Assembly (NCBI GenBank): GCA_948735595.1
Contig: CAPXSA010000017.1
Location: 1 to 57,045, forward strand
DNA from: an uncultured Clostridia bacterium
GTDB lineage: Bacteria > Bacillota > Clostridia > TANB77 > CAG-508
Reading direction: 5' to 3'
DNA: 57,045 bases
Of this stretch, positions 35,734 through 44,877 are shown piece after piece; the stretch's first letter is position 1, and every line of letters begins with the position of its first letter. The notes beneath the pieces were generated by a model that was not told the origin of the DNA, made no database searches, and worked only from the letters and a program-made list of their open reading frames with translations. The position numbers and the translations under genes are program-made.

Positions 35734-36432
35734 ATGCGAACAATAGGTTTTATAGGAGCATATGACAAAACTGATTTAATCATTTATATAGCGAAACTTT
35801 TAACAGAAATGAATAAAAAAGTAATGATTATTGATGCAACAACATTACAAAAAATGAGATATATTGTTCCTGCTATTTCTCCTTCTAAAATATATGTGAC
35901 AGAATACGAAGGAATTGATATAGCAGTCGGCTTTCATAATTATGAGTTGATTAAAGAACATTTAAGAATGCCACAACACGCAATGTTTGAATATGATTAT
36001 ATATTTTTAGACATTGATTCACCTGAGGAAATGGTAAACTTTAATATACAATCAGCTACTCAAAATTACTTCATAACTGGTTTTGACGTATACTCCTTGA
36101 AGAGAGGAATGGAAATACTAGAAGGAATTACAGAAGCTATACCAATGAAAAAAGTATATTTTACTAAAAAAGCCAAAAAAGAAGAGAATGAATATTTTGA
36201 CTATATTTCTTTAGGATGTAAAGTGCTTTGGAATGAGGAAATTATTTATTTTCCTTTTGAACAAGGAGATCAGACTACTTTAATGGAAAATCAAAGAGTA
36301 TCAAAAGTAAAAATAAAGAAATTAACACAAGCTTACAAAGACGGCCTGATATATTTAGCAAATGAACTAATAGATCCACAAGAGGATAGTGCTTTGAGAA
36401 GAGCATATAAACAATTAGAAAGAGGAGTATAA
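35734..36432 (+). CDS. CpaE/MinD-like protein with degenerate P-loop (1)
   Basis: 232 residues from the ATG at 35734 (Shine-Dalgarno GGAGG at 35724); an ATG at 35722 overlaps the ribosome site. The Rossmann-like start TIGFIGAYDKTDLIIYIAKLL and VMIIDAT follows the MinD/ParA fold, and YIFLDIDSPEEM matches the switch strand, but the Walker A lysines (KGGxGKT) are replaced by AYDKTD, so ATP binding is doubtful. Its position between cpaB and cpaF suits a CpaE-like localisation factor. Confidence 0.6.
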   Translation: MRTIGFIGAYDKTDLIIYIAKLLTEMNKKVMIIDATTLQKMRYIVPAISPSKIYVTEYEGIDIAVGFHNYELIKEHLRMPQHAMFEYDYIFLDIDSPEEMVNFNIQSATQNYFITGFDVYSLKRGMEILEGITEAIPMKKVYFTKKAKKEENEYFDYISLGCKVLWNEEIIYFPFEQGDQTTLMENQRVSKVKIKKLTQAYKDGLIYLANELIDPQEDSALRRAYKQLERGV

Positions 36433-36435
36433 GCT

Positions 36436-37281
36436 ATGGCAGTTGTTACATTTTATAGCCATGATAGTAAAGAAACGGGACAAAGCTTGTCAGTAGCAGC
36501 AATAGCTACTCATATAGCAATTGCCCATAATTATAAAGTATTAATAGTTTCTACTAGTTTTAATGAGTTGACTTTAGAAAACTGCTTTTGGGAATATGCT
36601 AAAATAAGACAGACATCTGTAGTGCAAAGCAATAGCAATCCAAACGTTGGTTTAGAATCGGGAGTGGAAGGACTATTAAAAGTATTAGCAAGTAATAGAA
36701 CTAGCAATGAAATAGTAAAAAACTATTCTAGAATTGTATTAAAAGACAGGCTAGATGTTTTACTAGCACCAGAAACTAAATCCTATCAAGAATATATGGC
36801 AATTGCACCAAATTATGCCAATATCATTAAAATAGCAGATAGATATTATGATCTTGTAATTGTAGACTTAAGTAAAAAAATGCCTAGAAAAGATATTCAA
36901 TCTATTTTAGAAATATCAGATATTGTTATGATGAATTTAGTACAAAGATTAGAAACAATTAATAACTTTATTCGATTAAGGGAAGCAAATGACTTTTATA
37001 AAAAAAGAAATGTTATGTTGAATATTGGCAGATATGACCAATTTTCAAAGTATAACAATAAAAATATTACTAGATATATGAAAGAAAGGCAAGAACTTTC
37101 AGTAGTGCCATACAATACACTATTTTTGGAAGCTTGTAGCGAAGGTACTATTATTGATTTTTTCTTACGATTAAGAAATGTTGTAGATGATACAGACAAA
37201 AATATAATTTTTGAACAAGCAGTAGCAGAGGCAGATAATAATATTATTTATAAACTACAAGAATTACAAATGAAATTGTAA
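36436..37281 (+). CDS. CpaE/ParA-like protein with degenerate P-loop (2)
   Basis: 281 residues, three bases after the previous gene. It follows the same fold: VVTFYSHDSKETGQSLSVAAIATHIA in place of the deviant Walker A, KVLIVSTS, then YDLVIVDLSKK as the switch II strand. The normal Lys/Thr positions are partly preserved (KETGQS), so nucleotide binding is possible but not certain. Probably a CpaE-type partner that recruits the CpaF ATPase. Confidence 0.65.
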   Translation: MAVVTFYSHDSKETGQSLSVAAIATHIAIAHNYKVLIVSTSFNELTLENCFWEYAKIRQTSVVQSNSNPNVGLESGVEGLLKVLASNRTSNEIVKNYSRIVLKDRLDVLLAPETKSYQEYMAIAPNYANIIKIADRYYDLVIVDLSKKMPRKDIQSILEISDIVMMNLVQRLETINNFIRLREANDFYKKRNVMLNIGRYDQFSKYNNKNITRYMKERQELSVVPYNTLFLEACSEGTIIDFFLRLRNVVDDTDKNIIFEQAVAEADNNIIYKLQELQMKL

Positions 37282-37305
37282 CCCTATGGAAAGGAGAACC
37301 GAAGA

Positions 37306-39262
37306 ATGCTTAATGTATTTTTAATTATAGTCGTACTTTTACTAGCTATATTTATCATTTTTCGATTTATTAGAAAAAAGCAAGCAGAGCAAGTAGAAGA
37401 ACAAATACAAGTTGATGATAAGACATATACATTAGAGTTAATGAAAGAGTTTGTGAAAAAAAGACTTGATGAAATTACAAAAATTAACTTGTATGATATA
37501 GGACTTTCAGAAGAAGAATTGAAAAGAAGAAAACAGAAAAAGTATGAACTAAAAAAAGCATTAAAAGGCTGTACATATGGTGATGTAAATGATAAAAAAT
37601 ATGTCAAAGAATTGATTTATGATTTATTATATCGTGAATATGGTGTAAATGAGACAAATGTTTCAAAAGCCATTCCATTTGACATTCCATCACTTCTAAC
37701 ACCACAAGATAAGTTCGAAATTATTTTATATATGTATAAAAATGAATTCGGCTATGAAGCTATGGGAGAGATTATTAAGAAATATAATTTAGATGATTTA
37801 AAATACGTGGAAGGTGAAGCAAAACCTTGCTATGTTATTACATCAGATGAAATTGAAAGAATTTATGACCAAGAAAACTTTATTCTTACATTTACAGACA
37901 AATTAAATGTAGTAGTACAAAGAATTTATCAACATTACAAAGGTTACAGTAGTATTGATGAAATAAGAGATATGAATATAGATGGTATTTCAGGTGGTGT
38001 ATCAGGACTCCCTGAATCCTTCTTGAGCCAAGTGGCTCAAACAGATGGTGATTATTTGAGCCAAATTGCAGAACATAAAGTGCCACGTGCTTGTGATAGT
38101 ATTTGGATTATGTTCCATGGTAAATCTATTCGTTTAGCTTTTCTTTCATTTGGATCAGAGGCAGAACTAAAAAGAGTTTGTCAGAATATTTACAAATATA
38201 ATAATCCAGGACAATTATCAGACACTAACGGTTTTAAAATTAATGAAATGAAAGACGGTTCACGTGTCGTTGTAGTAAGACCAAGTATGTCTGAAACATG
38301 GGCTTTCTTCGTAAGAAAGTTCGACGTACAACGTGCAACATTAGAGCAAATTATTCGTTTTGAAGGAAAAGAAGAGGCAATTGATTTACTAAAATATTTA
38401 GTAAAGGGTGCCAGAATTATATCACTAACTGGTGAACAAGGTTGCCGGAAAAACAACTATGCTGATGGCAATGATTGAAAATATATATGAAACAATGAAC
38501 CTTCGTATTACAGAAACAGCATTCGAGTTACACTTAAGAAAAATTTACCCAACTAGAAATATCTTGTCTATGAGGGAAACAGAAACAGTATCTGGACAAG
38601 ACTGTTTGGACGTTCAGAAAAAGACAGATGGTAGTGTTAATATCATCGGTGAGGTTGCAACTGACCCTGTAGCATCTTGGATGATTCAGTCAGCACAGGT
38701 TGCATCTAAGTTTACTTTATTTACTCACCATGCTAAAACATTCCCAGACTTAGTAACAGCACTTCGTAACTCAATGCTTAGAGCAGGGGTGTTCAAAGAC
38801 GAAAAAACAGCAGAAGAACAAGTAGTACAAGTATTAAACTTTGATATCCACTTGGTAAAAGACTTTAGAGGAAACAGATATATTGAAAGAGTAACAGAGT
38901 GTATTCCAGTAGAAGAAAAGAATGAATATACTTTTGACCATAGAAAAGAAAAGACATTAGAAGGAAAAATGAATAAATTTATGGACAATGCGACTGTATT
39001 CTTTACAAAAACAACAAACAGAGAGTTATTCAAACATAGAAATGTTTTAGAATACCAAGATGGTAGATATGTATTAACCAATCCAATTACAGATGCGAAT
39101 ATTCAAGCTATGAGAAATAACATGGATACAAGCGACTTAGAGGGCTTTAATGATTTCTTACAAAGAAATTGGGGGATCAAACCAAGTAATGGATTTGATG
39201 ATGAGCCAGTGACAGTAAGTAATGAACCAAAGAAAAGAGGAAGAAAACCAAAGGTACAATAA
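37306..39262 (+). CDS. CpaF-type secretion ATPase, read through a +1 shift at CGG
   Basis: The first frame (37306-38478) and the second (to 39262) overlap. Skipping the C at 38446 joins them into a protein of about 651 residues and rebuilds Walker A as GEQGCGKTT (Gly381, Lys382, Thr383); neither frame alone has a working P-loop. A membrane helix at the N-terminus (about 2-22), a helical domain, then the T2SS-E ATPase core follow (VVVVRPSMSETWAFFVRKF before Walker A; ILSMRETETVSGQDCLD and VASKFTLFTHHAKTFPDL after it). The C-terminus ends in a Lys-rich tail (KKRGRKPKVQ). It powers Tad-like pilus assembly. The N-terminal membrane helix is unusual for CpaF. Confidence 0.85.
38446..38449 (+). other. 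+1 frameshift site CGGA (site 2, in the Walker A motif)
   Basis: Zero frame: TGC CGG AAA. Skipping C gives TGC GGA AAA ACA ACT, that is Cys-Gly-Lys-Thr-Thr, the conserved P-loop. The zero frame stops 10 codons downstream. Confidence 0.85.
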
Positions 39263-39281
39263 GAAAGGTAGGTGACTTAAG

Positions 39282-41376
39282 GTGAATACTGACTTAATGA
39301 TGTATGTATTAGGAGGAGCAGGTGTCTTATTTGTTCTAATTATTATTGCATTTTTAATGCTTAAAAAGAAAATGAATACTTCTGAAATAAGGCAAATACA
39401 GCAATTAAGAGAAGGAACAGAGGCAAAATCTTTTTCAACAGAAGTGCTTTTCCAAAAATTATACATTTTTTACCTTAAGACTCCTTTTCTAAAAAAATAT
39501 TTACTAAAAGTACGCAGAAGATTAGCAATTATTAACGTAGATGATGAATATTTAACAAGAAAACAGGCAGCATCTATTTTAACCAAAACTTTATGTATCA
39601 TTCTTCCACTTACCATTACCATTATTGTGATGACACATGAAAATGGATTGCTATTATGCATTCTATTATTATTTGAACTATTCATGGTAGACACTTTTAT
39701 GGATGGAATGGTAAATAAATTAGATAATAAATTACTAAGAGAACAGATAGAATTTTTCTCAGAAATTAGACATGCTTATCATGAATTTAACATGGTAGAA
39801 GAGGCAATTTATCAGGTAGCCCAAGATGACGAAAAACCAGAAATGTCAAGGCAGGCAGAAAAGATTTATGAAGTTTTAATTTCTAATGATCCAGAATCGG
39901 AATTAGAAAAATATTATGATATTGCACCAAATAGCTATTTAAAAGAATTTGCGGGAGTTTCTTACTTGACCAAGGAATTTGGTGACCGTAAGATAGATAA
40001 AACATCATTATATTTAAAGAATCTAAATAACATTACACAAGAAATGCAACTAGAGATTTTGAAAAGAGATAAATTAGATTATACTTTCCAAAGTTTATCA
40101 GTTATTTCTATTGTACCAATTTTAGCATTAGAGCCAATTAAAAATTGGGCAATTTCACAATTTAGTTTTACAGCAGGATTTTATAATGGCAAAACTGGGT
40201 TTATTGTACAAATTTTAATTTTACTATTAACTTTCGTTTGTTATTTATTAATAGGAAAATTAAAAGATAATGGTTCGACAGCAATGAATACCAAAAACAC
40301 AGAAAATCCTTGGCAAGAAAAACTATATCAAATTAAAATGATTAAAAAGTTTGTAGATTTATTTATTCCAAAAGAGGGAACAAAAGAAGATAGAAATCTA
40401 AAGAAAAAGATGAAAGATGCAGCAAGTAAAGACAAAGTACAGTGGATTTATATTAATAGAATTATATTATGTGTGATGACATTCATTGTAAGCATTTTCT
40501 TGTTTAGTTATGTACACTCTTTAGTAATTAATGGAGTTTATACAGATCCAACAGAAGACTATGATGTTTATCGGACAAATGTCTTCAAAAGATAATAAAA
40601 AAGCAATGAAGTTGACTGAATCAGATAATCAATACTTAGAATATTATAGAGGGCAACCTGACACAAAAGTAGAAGAAATACAAAAAGTGATGAGACAGGG
40701 AAAAGTGAATAAAGACTACATAGAAAGTAGTGATGAGGAGTTAGGAACAGCAGCACAAAGAGTTTTAGAAAAGCTAAAACTAGTTAGTAGTGAAACACTT
40801 CAATGGTTTGAAGTATTACTTGGATTAGTATTTGCAGTAATTGCTTACATGGCACCAATTTGGATGCTTATTTTCCAAGCTAAAATGAGACAATTGGAAA
40901 TGGAAGACGAAGTAATGCAATTTAATACGATTATCTTGATGCTTATGAAAATTGAAAGAGTTAATGTTGAAATCATTTTAGAGTGGCTAGAAAGATATGC
41001 AAATATCTTTAGAGAGCCAATCAGTAAATGCGTGAACAATTATGAAAGTGGTGCATGGGAAGCATTAGAACAATTAAAAGAAGATGTTACTTATCAACCA
41101 TTTATTAGAATAGTAGAAAGTTTGCAAGCAGCAGTTGAGAAAATTCCAATTGAAGATGCTTTTGACGAGTTAGATACAGAAAGAGATTACTACCAAGAAA
41201 AAAGAAAGGAATCTAATGAAAGATTAATTTCTAGAAAAGGAAGAATAGGAAAAGTAATTGGATTTGCTCCAATGATAGTTCTATTTGTTGGATACTTAAT
41301 TGTACCATTAGTATTTATTGGAATTACCAGTATGACAAGTTCACTAAATTCAGTAAAAACATCAACAGGAACTTAA
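39282..41376 (+). CDS. Fused TadB/TadC-type membrane protein, read through a +1 shift at CGG
   Basis: Two overlapping frames (39282-40595 and to 41376) join at CGG 40572 into about 697 residues. There are at least six membrane helices: about 5-28; a pair near 108-145; a pair near 270-325; one near 390-412 before the shift; one near 515-540; and one at the C-terminus (IGFAPMIVLFVGYLIVPLVF). Two helical cytoplasmic domains resemble the T2SF repeat of TadB/TadC, so this looks like the inner-membrane platform of the Tad-like system in one chain. Gly431 is encoded at the shift, in the loop DVYGQMSSKDN. Confidence 0.75.
40572..40575 (+). other. +1 frameshift site CGGA (site 3)
   Basis: Zero frame: TAT CGG ACA. 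Skipping C gives TAT GGA CAA ATG TCT. The zero frame ends 7 codons downstream at TAA. Confidence 0.8.
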
Positions 41377-41405
41377 GGAAACTAACATGATAGAGGGAGG
41401 AGATT

Positions 41406-42008
41406 ATGGAGAATGCTTCAAAAGCTATTATTTTAGCTGGTGGTATTTTAGTAGGCGTTATTATTTTGTCATTGTTGGTTTTGGTATTCAGACCAATGGG
41501 AGATATTTATACACAAGAAGGAGAATCATTATCAGCAGAACAATTAGAAAAATATAACAGACAGTTTAACACGTTTGATAAATCTCTTTATGGAAGTGAG
41601 ATATTATCACTTAAAAATTTGCTAGAAGATTATAACAATAGAATATTACAAGGGGCAGACCCAAGGTATATAGCAGAAAATGAAATTACAGTGATAGTAA
41701 AGCTTTATAATTATACTGCAGAGTCAATATATTATGAAGAAACGGGTGAAACTGTGAGAACAAAATTTAAAAAGGGAGATATGAATGGGGAATATAATTT
41801 AGTTGAGACATCAACGAGCACAGGTACAAAAATGCAACTAAATGAGTACCTAAACGCTTTGCAAGAATTAGAAGGAAATAGTGAGTTAAATGCAGAGCAA
41901 TTATTAAAAGAATTTAAAAATATACCCTTTAGATGTATCAGCGATAAAACAACTTACAACTCATCTGGAAGAATCAAAAGTATGTACTTTGAACAAGTGA
42001 TAGACTAA
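41406..42008 (+). CDS. Leaderless pilin-like protein 1 (MENASKA family)
   Basis: 200 residues. It starts MENASKAIILAGGILVGVII, a polar heptapeptide directly followed by one hydrophobic helix (about 8-32), then a soluble domain (about 35-200) ending SMYFEQVID. There is no leader peptide with a prepilin cleavage site. It is the first of four adjacent genes with the same start, which suggests a family of pilin-like subunits or minor pilins. Strong Shine-Dalgarno (GAGGGAGGAG). Function inferred from position after tadBC. Confidence 0.65.
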   Translation: MENASKAIILAGGILVGVIILSLLVLVFRPMGDIYTQEGESLSAEQLEKYNRQFNTFDKSLYGSEILSLKNLLEDYNNRILQGADPRYIAENEITVIVKLYNYTAESIYYEETGETVRTKFKKGDMNGEYNLVETSTSTGTKMQLNEYLNALQELEGNSELNAEQLLKEFKNIPFRCISDKTTYNSSGRIKSMYFEQVID

Positions 42009-42028
42009 AGTAAGAAGGGAGAAACTGT

Positions 42029-42520
42029 ATGGAAAATGCTTCAAAAGCCCTTATTATGTCTGCTAGTATTTTAATTGGTATTATTATATTATCTATTGCA
42101 GCATATCTATTTACTGCTTTTGGAAGTTCTAGTAAAGAAATACAACAACAAGTAGACACAAGAGTAATGGCAGAGTTTAATAATAACTTTTTAAAATACC
42201 AAGGAAGTGAAAAATGTACCATTCATGATATTGTGAATTTGGCAAAGTTTGCTAAAAAGACAAACGAAACCATAGAAGCTAGTTATGATAGTGAGTATTA
42301 TATTCATGTAAACCTAATAGGGAATAATCCACAAGATTTAACTAGATATGAACAAGAAAGTGACTGGACCAATTTATTAGATAATAAAAGTATTAATTAT
42401 AAAACGGATGAAGATGATAATCCAACAGCCGACTTACAATATTATCAATGTGAAGTGCATTTTGAAAATAGAGAAATGCCAAATCGAGTAAGTGGAATTA
42501 CTTTCAAGAGGATTCCATAA
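42029..42520 (+). CDS. Leaderless pilin-like protein 2 (MENASKA family)
   Basis: 163 residues. MENASKALIMSASILIGIII and a single helix (about 8-32), then a soluble domain with a Cys near residues 56 and 151 that could pair (KCTIHD, YYQCEVHF). It lies 20 bases after protein 1, with its own Shine-Dalgarno (GAAGGGAG). Confidence 0.65.
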   Translation: MENASKALIMSASILIGIIILSIAAYLFTAFGSSSKEIQQQVDTRVMAEFNNNFLKYQGSEKCTIHDIVNLAKFAKKTNETIEASYDSEYYIHVNLIGNNPQDLTRYEQESDWTNLLDNKSINYKTDEDDNPTADLQYYQCEVHFENREMPNRVSGITFKRIP

Positions 42521-42534
42521 AATAAGGAAAAAGG

Positions 42535-42963
42535 ATGAAAAAGAAATTATTAGTAATTTTAGGAATTTTTATAATTATCTTGCTATTTACTGTCTATTTA
42601 TTGTATAATTATAAAAAAGATGTCATTCAAATGCAAAGCTTTAATAGACAATATGAAGTATATTATGAAAAGACAATATTAGGCACAGACTTAGCAACTG
42701 TACTCAATAAAGCAATGGATTGTAATAAAAAGAATGATATTGCTAAAGATGAACAAAACAGATATTATATCGAAACAGAAAAGTCTATTTTAATAGAAAT
42801 TAAATTTTCGGAAAGTGAAAAGACTTTTAGAATGGAAGATATTTTATTAAGGGACATGGAAAATTTTATTAACTTTTATGCTACAGCTAGTTTTAAATGT
42901 ACGAAAATAGAATATCATGAGCAAAATAAGCAAGTGAAAAGTTTATATTTTGAACAAGTTTAA
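42535..42963 (+). CDS. Membrane-anchored pilin-like protein 3
   Basis: 142 residues. It lacks the MENAS start: KKKLLVILGIFIIILLFTVY is a Lys-flanked helix (about 3-24). The soluble part has two Cys (near residues 63 and 122) and ends with KSLYFEQV, the same ending as pilin-like protein 1 (SMYFEQV), so the soluble domains are probably related. Confidence 0.55.
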   Translation: MKKKLLVILGIFIIILLFTVYLLYNYKKDVIQMQSFNRQYEVYYEKTILGTDLATVLNKAMDCNKKNDIAKDEQNRYYIETEKSILIEIKFSESEKTFRMEDILLRDMENFINFYATASFKCTKIEYHEQNKQVKSLYFEQV

Positions 42964-43039
42964 TTTAGATTTTAATATTGGATCAGAAATCCAAAAGAAA
43001 AATATATAAAATACAAAAGTTAAAGGGAGGAATTTTATT

Positions 43040-43474
43040 ATGGAGAATGCATCAAAAGCATTAATTATTGCAGGAGCAATCCTAATTTCAATTGTTTTAG
43101 TAAGTGTAGGAGTTATAGTTGTACAAAGTTTAAACCCAGATGCCGCTGTTGAGGAGATGACAAAACAAGAGGTGGACGCTTTTAACTCTAAATTTAATAG
43201 TAGTATAGGAGATAATAAACTAGGAAGTGTAGCAAAAAGCTTAATTAGTAATGTTATGACAAATAATGCTAATACAGATGCAAGTAACCAAGTATCTGTT
43301 CAACTTGTAGATTCTGTTATTAGCACTAATTCAGTTGCTATGACTGCTGAGTCTGTGACATTATCAGCAATGAGAAACAAAGTTAATACAAGTGCTAGAT
43401 ATAACATAGTAGTTACTAAAACTTCAAATGGTGGTAGAGTACAAGAAATTACAATTACTAGAGTAGCTAACTAA
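43040..43474 (+). CDS. Leaderless pilin-like protein 4 (MENASKA family), candidate major subunit
   Basis: 144 residues. MENASKALIIAGAILISIVL with a helix (about 8-32), then a Ser/Thr/Asn-rich domain without Cys (VKSNxx..TNNANTDASN) and many Val/Thr strands near the C-terminus. Short, simple and low in charged residues, it is the best candidate for a major pilin subunit in this cluster. It has a strong Shine-Dalgarno (AAAGGGAGG) and a 77-base upstream gap. Confidence 0.6.
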   Translation: MENASKALIIAGAILISIVLVSVGVIVVQSLNPDAAVEEMTKQEVDAFNSKFNSSIGDNKLGSVAKSLISNVMTNNANTDASNQVSVQLVDSVISTNSVAMTAESVTLSAMRNKVNTSARYNIVVTKTSNGGRVQEITITRVAN

Positions 43475-43495
43475 ACAGTTAGATAGGAGAAAATT

Positions 43496-44203
43496 ATGGA
43501 AAATGCGTCAGATGCCATTATTATGGCAGGAGCAGTGCTAATATTTGTCATTGCCCTTTCGGTGGCAATGACGGTATTTTCACAAGCAAGAAGTACTGTT
43601 GATACAGTTGTCTATGCTAGCGATAGAACAAATTATTATGAATACTTTGATGTAGATATTTCTAATAATATTAAAAATAGGATAGTAGGATTAGAAACTA
43701 TTATTCCTACTTTATACAAGTATTATAAGGAAAACTATACAGTAGTATTTTTAGATGAAAATGGCAAAGGAATGCAGCTATATGAATCCTTGACTAACCA
43801 TGATAACTGGAGTAAGGATATGGATGGAAATATAAAAAGTTTTACAACAACCAAATATCCTAACATGAAGGATATGGAAATTTGTTCCTTTGATGTCAAT
43901 GAAGAATTAGTTCGTCGTGAACCATGGGTTGGTGACCCGATAGAAACAAGAAAAAATTTAGAAGCTTTCATAGAAGGTGAAGAATATGTTTGGCCAAATG
44001 GATCAGGAAAAAAGTATGATTATGCTAATATTATACATGGCCAAAGTTTTATGGAATACTTTTCAAAGAATAAATTTAGAGAGACCATAGGAGAATATAA
44101 AACAAACCAAAAAGGAACTTTTGCATCAGAATTGAATCAAGGCATTAGAGATAATAAAAACAAAAGAGTAATAGTATATCAATTGATAAAGGATAGCGAA
44201 TAA
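43496..44203 (+). CDS. Leaderless pilin-like protein 5 (MENASDA variant)
   Basis: 235 residues. MENASDAIIMAGAVLIFVIA plus a helix (about 8-30), then a large soluble domain (about 40-235) rich in Tyr, Asn and Lys. Probably a minor or tip subunit because of its size. Confidence 0.6.
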   Translation: MENASDAIIMAGAVLIFVIALSVAMTVFSQARSTVDTVVYASDRTNYYEYFDVDISNNIKNRIVGLETIIPTLYKYYKENYTVVFLDENGKGMQLYESLTNHDNWSKDMDGNIKSFTTTKYPNMKDMEICSFDVNEELVRREPWVGDPIETRKNLEAFIEGEEYVWPNGSGKKYDYANIIHGQSFMEYFSKNKFRETIGEYKTNQKGTFASELNQGIRDNKNKRVIVYQLIKDSE

Positions 44204-44252
44204 ATAGAAAACAAATGATGGAATAAGATGATACAAAAAAGGGGGTATTCAT

Positions 44253-44780
44253 ATGTCAGATAGTTTTATTACAATTATCGCAATATTTTTAGCAGCAATC
44301 TTAATGTTCATATTTCCACTAATGTCTATGGCAGACAGAACAGATGATATTTCAGAGTTAACTGTCAAAAATGCTGTAATAGAATTTGTAGACAAGGTAA
44401 AAAATACAGGAAAGTTAACCATGAATGATTATGATGAATTAATCACAACTCTTTCTAGTACAGGAAATACTTATGATATTGATATGCAAATTCAACATCT
44501 TGATGAAAATCCGGGTGTAAAAGTAACACAAGCTGATATCACGAAGATTGGCGAAAACTTGTATTATAATGAATATACAAGTCAAATTGAAGAAAGATTG
44601 GATAAAGACAAGAGAATCTCTTTAAAAGAGGGAGACATTTTCAAAGTGACTGCCAAAAACACCAATAAAACAATTGCAGAAATGTTAAGAGGATTTTTCT
44701 ATAGTATTAGTGGAGATGACACTTATCAAATTGCAGGTCAACATGCCGGTACAGTAAGTGTAAATGGAGCATCTAAGTAG
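44253..44780 (+). CDS. Membrane-anchored TadE-like protein
   Basis: 175 residues. It starts MSDSFITIIAIFLAAILMFI with one helix (about 5-27) followed by DRTDDISELTVKNAVIEFVDKV, a helical region of the TadE/TadG kind, and a soluble C-terminal domain. The Shine-Dalgarno is AAAGGGGG. TadE-like minor pseudopilins have this layout. Confidence 0.55.
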   Translation: MSDSFITIIAIFLAAILMFIFPLMSMADRTDDISELTVKNAVIEFVDKVKNTGKLTMNDYDELITTLSSTGNTYDIDMQIQHLDENPGVKVTQADITKIGENLYYNEYTSQIEERLDKDKRISLKEGDIFKVTAKNTNKTIAEMLRGFFYSISGDDTYQIAGQHAGTVSVNGASK

Positions 44781-44815
44781 AGTTAAATGAACTGTTCTAG
44801 TGCAGTACAAGATTT

Positions 44816-44838
44816 AGAGTGGAATAGTTTTCCACTCT
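44816..44838 (+). terminator. Internal hairpin in the Tad-like operon
   Basis: AGAGTGGAA pairs perfectly with TTCCACTCT, followed by TATTTTAAA. It may attenuate transcription into the TadG-like gene. Confidence 0.5.
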
Positions 44839-44877
44839 TATTTTAAACAAAGGGGAAAAAAGGAAAGGAACATTGGG

